This document shows positions 60,801-64,000 of a stretch of DNA of 64,000 nt, in pieces. Both the position numbers and the translations under genes were made by a program. Location: the NCBI RefSeq assembly GCF_023375975.1, contig NC_064424.1, positions 17,572,001 to 17,636,000 on the forward strand. The letters run 5' to 3'. Origin of the DNA: Astyanax mexicanus (lineage: Eukaryota > Chordata > Actinopteri > Characiformes > Acestrorhamphidae). Position 1 is the first letter of the stretch. The number at the start of each line of letters is the position of its first letter. The notes under the pieces are model-generated. The model did no database searches and was not told the origin of the DNA. It saw only the letters and a program-made list of their open reading frames with translations.

Positions 60801-61001
60801 TTGCAGTGTTCCTGATTCAGTGCCGTGTTTAATGATATTATGTACTGTAGATGGAAAATATTAAAATTCGTTCCAGTTTTTCTTTGAAAAACATATTTTT
60901 TTCACACATTTTTTGACAAATCCCTTTTTATTAGCCCTAAACTGCACTTGCACAAACTTGTTAGAAATGTGCTGCAGTTCAGAAATGCAGCAATAGATGT
61001 A

Positions 61002-61534
61002 CAGCTCTGGAAAAAAATAAGAAACCACTTCAGTTTCTGAATCAGTTTCTCTGATTTTGCTATTTATATTTATATGTTTGAGTAACATCAACAATGTTTT
61101 TTTTATTCTATAAACTACGGACAACATTTCTCCTAAATTCCAAATAAAAATATTGTTATTTAGAGCATTTATTTGCAGAAAATAAGAAATGGCTGAAATA
61201 CCAAAAAATATGCAGAACTTTCAGACCTCAAATAATGCAAAGAAAACAAGTTCCTATTCATAAAGTTTTAAGAGTGCAGAAATCAATATTTGGTGGAATA
61301 ACCCTGGTTTTATTCACAGTTTTCATGCATCTCGGCATGTTCTCCTCCACCAGTCTTACACACTGCTTTTGTATCACTTTATGCCACTCCTGGTGCAAAA
61401 AATCAAGCAGTTCAGCTTGATTTGTTAGCTTGTGTTCATCTATCTTCCTCTTGATTATATTGCAGAGATTTTTAATTTGATCAAATCAAGGAAACTCATC
61501 ATTTTAAGTGGTCTCTTATTTTTTTACAGAGCTG
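61002..61534 (-). mobile_element. Tc1-like internally deleted element (copy 5, best preserved)
   Basis: 533 bp with CAGCTCTGGAAAAAAATAAG at the left and tttttttacagagctg at the right, flanked by TA on both sides (61000-61001 and 61535-61536). The minus strand reads SNQAEL...FLHQEWHKV...MPR-M-K...NQGYSTKY with lesions, the C-terminal end of a Tc1 transposase, followed by TIR sequence. Confidence 0.85.
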
Positions 61535-61705
61535 TAAATTAACAAATGTAAAGATGTTAAACAGACAAATGAACGATGAAATATCTTGGGTTCATACTGT
61601 CTGCAAGAAACACTGCATTTTTATATATATGTGCATTTTCCATACTGTCAATACAATTGTGTCAATATGGAATGTGTAAGTAAATAATCATTTAAAAACT
61701 ATATA

Positions 61706-61845
61706 TGGGGTGGGCGATATGGCCCTAAAATAATATCACAATATTTCATGGTATTTTCGAGATAACAATATAAATTATACACTACTGCAACAAAATGAAA
61801 ATTGAATTTTAATATTGCATACGATTTATGTCACACCCCTATCTG
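61706..61845. mobile_element. short MITE, GGGGTGGGCGATAT type
   Basis: Begins ggggtgggcgatatggccc and ends atgtcacaccccta. Shares tatcacaatatttcatggta with 30700-30730, so it belongs to a dispersed family. No TSD resolved. Confidence 0.5.
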
Positions 61846-62054
61846 AGATGTAAAAAAATACAAGAATATGATCAGATTTGTAAGAGAAGTCAATGATCCA
61901 GAATGTCATGATGACTTATAATGCACTCTAAATATATCCATGTAACCAGGATTAAAGTAAAATAAACGATACTGGACAGATATAATCTGTCTCTAGTAGA
62001 TAAATGTTGGAAAATGAAAACAGTGTGGAAAATGTAGGACCCTGATGTAATAAT

Positions 62055-62146
62055 TAGGGGTGGGTGATATGGCGCGATATTTTTAGAGTATAATATTGTT
62101 CACGATATTCAAAAATGTTGTTACGATATGATATGGCACACCCCTA
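62055..62146. mobile_element. 92-bp palindromic MITE
   Basis: TAGGGGTGGGTGATATGGC at the left and gatatggcacacccctaa at the right are inverted, with gatatt-rich sequence between. Related in sequence to the element at 61706. Confidence 0.6.
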
Positions 62147-62249
62147 AATGATATAACTGATTATTTCATTGTGTAAATACAATAAAAGTAAAACTATAGT
62201 ATCACCTCTAGAATTTGACGTTTTTAGAACAAAAATAAGACAAAAGAAA

Positions 62250-62980
62250 ATCTGCCTGGCTTAAATTTGGGGCCTAACTAAAGGAGCGTGACGCATATCC
62301 ACAACACACTCATATCTTGCTCATAGCTCGTAGCTTCAGTCGTCTGCTTTCCTTTCCTACAAACCAGTCACACACACTCACATGTGCGATAAATCAGCTC
62401 AGCGTGCCTGACCACAAGAAAGGATGTCTGCTTTGCAGCCGTAGTCAGGTCGAGATGTTCTAGATCTGCTGGGTATGGCCTTCGATATAAACGCTGCCTG
62501 GATAGAATCAGGCCCACCCAGCGCTGCACTGAGAAGTATGGGTATATACTAAAGAGCCTTGTTGTTGGACTAATATGAGCCTGTTTTTTGTCAATGGGTA
62601 ATCTGTCTGAATGCGGGTGAGGAAAGCCCCTCGATTTGAGGCCAAGACACTGTTCACTGTTCCTAACATGTTTATTAATGCAGTCAGCGCCGCTGCTGCT
62701 GCTATCGGGCTCGGGCTAAATATGCAGCTACTTGGCCTTTGGAGAGGAGCAAACAGCAGCGGCGGTTCACGCGTGGGTGGAAGTGTGCGAGCGAAAGACG
62801 ATATTTACACGGAGGTCTCTGTGCTGTGGCTTGTAAGGGCAAAGCAAGTAACAGCTCTCACTAGCAATTTGAATTTGGCACAACATGTCAACATGAGCAA
62901 AGCAGAGCCAAGACTGCCTTTGACTGTGAAGGGTAGAGCATGTAAATCAGCTGCTCAAGGAGGCAAATAGCCAGTGGGCA
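62250..62980. other. GC-richer unique block in grk6 intron
   Basis: Mixed-composition sequence without repeat hallmarks, including a 119-codon open frame (62611-62970, plus) that resembles no family I know. I see no splice or codon evidence for a gene; it may be regulatory. Confidence 0.3.
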
Positions 62981-64000
62981 GCTTCTGCACTGTTTATGAT
63001 GCGAAAATGGTATATCAGTGGCTTACATATTAAAAAGAGTAATAGTAAGAACAGAAATAAAACATATTAGGGATAGACAATAATATCACCATATATTATT
63101 TTTAAATTGTGGTAATAACATTATTATTGACAATATTATTCTTGAAAGAGTCTTATTTGTTTTAGTGTTGTTATATACTGTTAAGAATTAAGTATTCTTT
63201 TACGTTTTATATGTTTACATCCATGCAATAAATATTGTGCACTTTTTTATTACTTTTTTTTTATTGCATTACAGTTTTTTTATGTTCTATTATTTTGTCA
63301 CATTATTATTATTATTAGCATATACAAAGTCAGAGCCTTGCAAACGTACTGATGTTTAAACATTTTAAACTATTATTTTGTAGTTGTAGTATATTTATTA
63401 AATTAAAAAAAATACTTTTTAGTATTTGATCATATTGAGAAGAATATTATTAATGCGAAATGACCATTACATATTGTGATATTATTTTAGATGTGGCCAA
63501 TTTTGATCTGAATAATATCACTGTTTTTTTGGTTAATCTTTTAGGTTAATCTGAACAGACATTCATGAAAAATAAATTTTGTTGCATCTAGATCCGTAAA
63601 AAACAATATTCTTCCAATACATAAGCGATTCTCTCAATAAAACTTGTATAAAACTTTTATTTAGGAAAGTTTAAATATGAAAATCACTCCTCATAAGAGT
63701 TCTTTACAGGTTTCTGACAAAAGCACAACTTATCTACTGAGATTCCCTCTGACTGCTTATATACATATACATATATATGCTTATGTATGTTATATATTTC
63801 TTGATTATATCCCAATTATCCTGCATTAAAACACAATTTTTCAATTTAACTGAATTAATTCAAATGAACTGTCCAGCATTACTATAGAGTATTTTAAATC
63901 AAATTTAACACACAGAATTAATTACAATACACTGAATGAGATAAACTAACAAACAAAGTTACAATTGCTTTCACTATGTTAAATAGGGCTCTATAATTAG
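62981..64000. other. AT-rich intronic sequence
   Basis: Starts with a stretch like a decayed gatatt-type MITE (63067-63500, tagggatagacaataatatc). Beyond that nothing is recognised. Confidence 0.5.

Larger units (their letters stand above)
57983..64000 (-). other. grk6 5' intron, continues past window
   Basis: Read on the minus strand for the missing RH-domain exons (expected words such as QPIGRLLF); none found. Holds a CA tract (57993-58026), two hAT elements (58711-59704, 59719-60237), a transposon relic (60310-60800), a Tc1 derivative (61002-61534), small MITEs (61706-61845, 62055-62146) and AT-rich sequence from 63000. 62250-62980 is richer in GC and unique-looking. Confidence 0.65.

Noticed and set aside
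62611..62970. 119-codon plus-strand open frame
   Set aside because: Begins at an alternative codon or internal Met, has no recognisable domain and no splice or poly(A) context; kept only as a GC-richer block.
1..64000. A viral, phage or bacterial defence-type system
   Set aside because: Read on both strands; all long coding similarity is vertebrate grk6/prr7 or transposase relics.

Overview
The window looks like genomic DNA of a ray-finned (teleost) fish. It is AT-rich and intron-rich, full of decayed Tc1/mariner, hAT-like and tRNA-derived SINE copies, and has only two protein-coding genes that I can support, both on the minus strand. The repeat types hint at an otophysan fish, such as a characin relative, but I cannot fix the species by reading. 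Nothing here looks bacterial or viral, and I found no CRISPR, operon or tRNA gene.

Gene 1 is grk6 (G protein-coupled receptor kinase 6), spanning 57982 down to 41521. Thirteen coding exons join in frame with consistent GT/AG boundaries into 487 codons plus a stop. They cover the second half of the RH domain, the whole kinase domain, the AGC tail and the palmitoylatable C-terminus. The first ~87 codons (by comparison with remembered human GRK6, 576 aa) are not in the window and should lie beyond 64000. A long 3'UTR may run from 41520 to about 37.9 kb.

Gene 2 is prr7 (proline-rich 7, synaptic), complete as two coding exons (19392-19086 and 13519-13065, 253 aa). It is a single-pass synaptic/signalling adaptor with a PPPY motif and a C-terminal PDZ ligand. 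A CpG-rich block at 23.9-24.3 kb may be its promoter and noncoding first exon. The order and orientation grk6 -> prr7 match human 5q35. By that synteny the next gene would be dbn1 in the opposite orientation, and a plus-strand AATAAA at 828 at the left edge could be its 3' end (inference only). Both products act at the membrane (GPCR desensitisation; synaptic scaffold signalling), but nothing in the sequence shows that they work together.

Region by region: 1-13 kb is intergenic, with a hAT element (1761-2598), a degenerate AT-rich tandem array (4.2-5.06 kb) and a nested transposon nest (6.4-9.2 kb) whose core is a 1.9-kb foldback element with CpG-rich arms full of CGCCG words. 13-24.3 kb is prr7 and its introns. 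24.4-38 kb is intergenic: Tc1 relics, a SINE, an ACTAGT-rich 31-bp minisatellite (31.7-32.8 kb), a GC-rich block with a perfect RFX-type X-box (33.56 kb), a near-perfect 44-bp-arm hairpin (34.46-34.56 kb) and a local duplication (36.3-37.4 kb). 38-58 kb is grk6, with a ~150-bp minisatellite in one intron. 58-64 kb is a grk6 5' intron carrying two hAT elements almost back to back and a Tc1 derivative.

I did not find a previously undescribed biological system. The most unusual structures are the CGCCG foldback element, the 101-nt hairpin, the two minisatellites and a short duplication that starts at the prr7 exon 2 splice acceptor.
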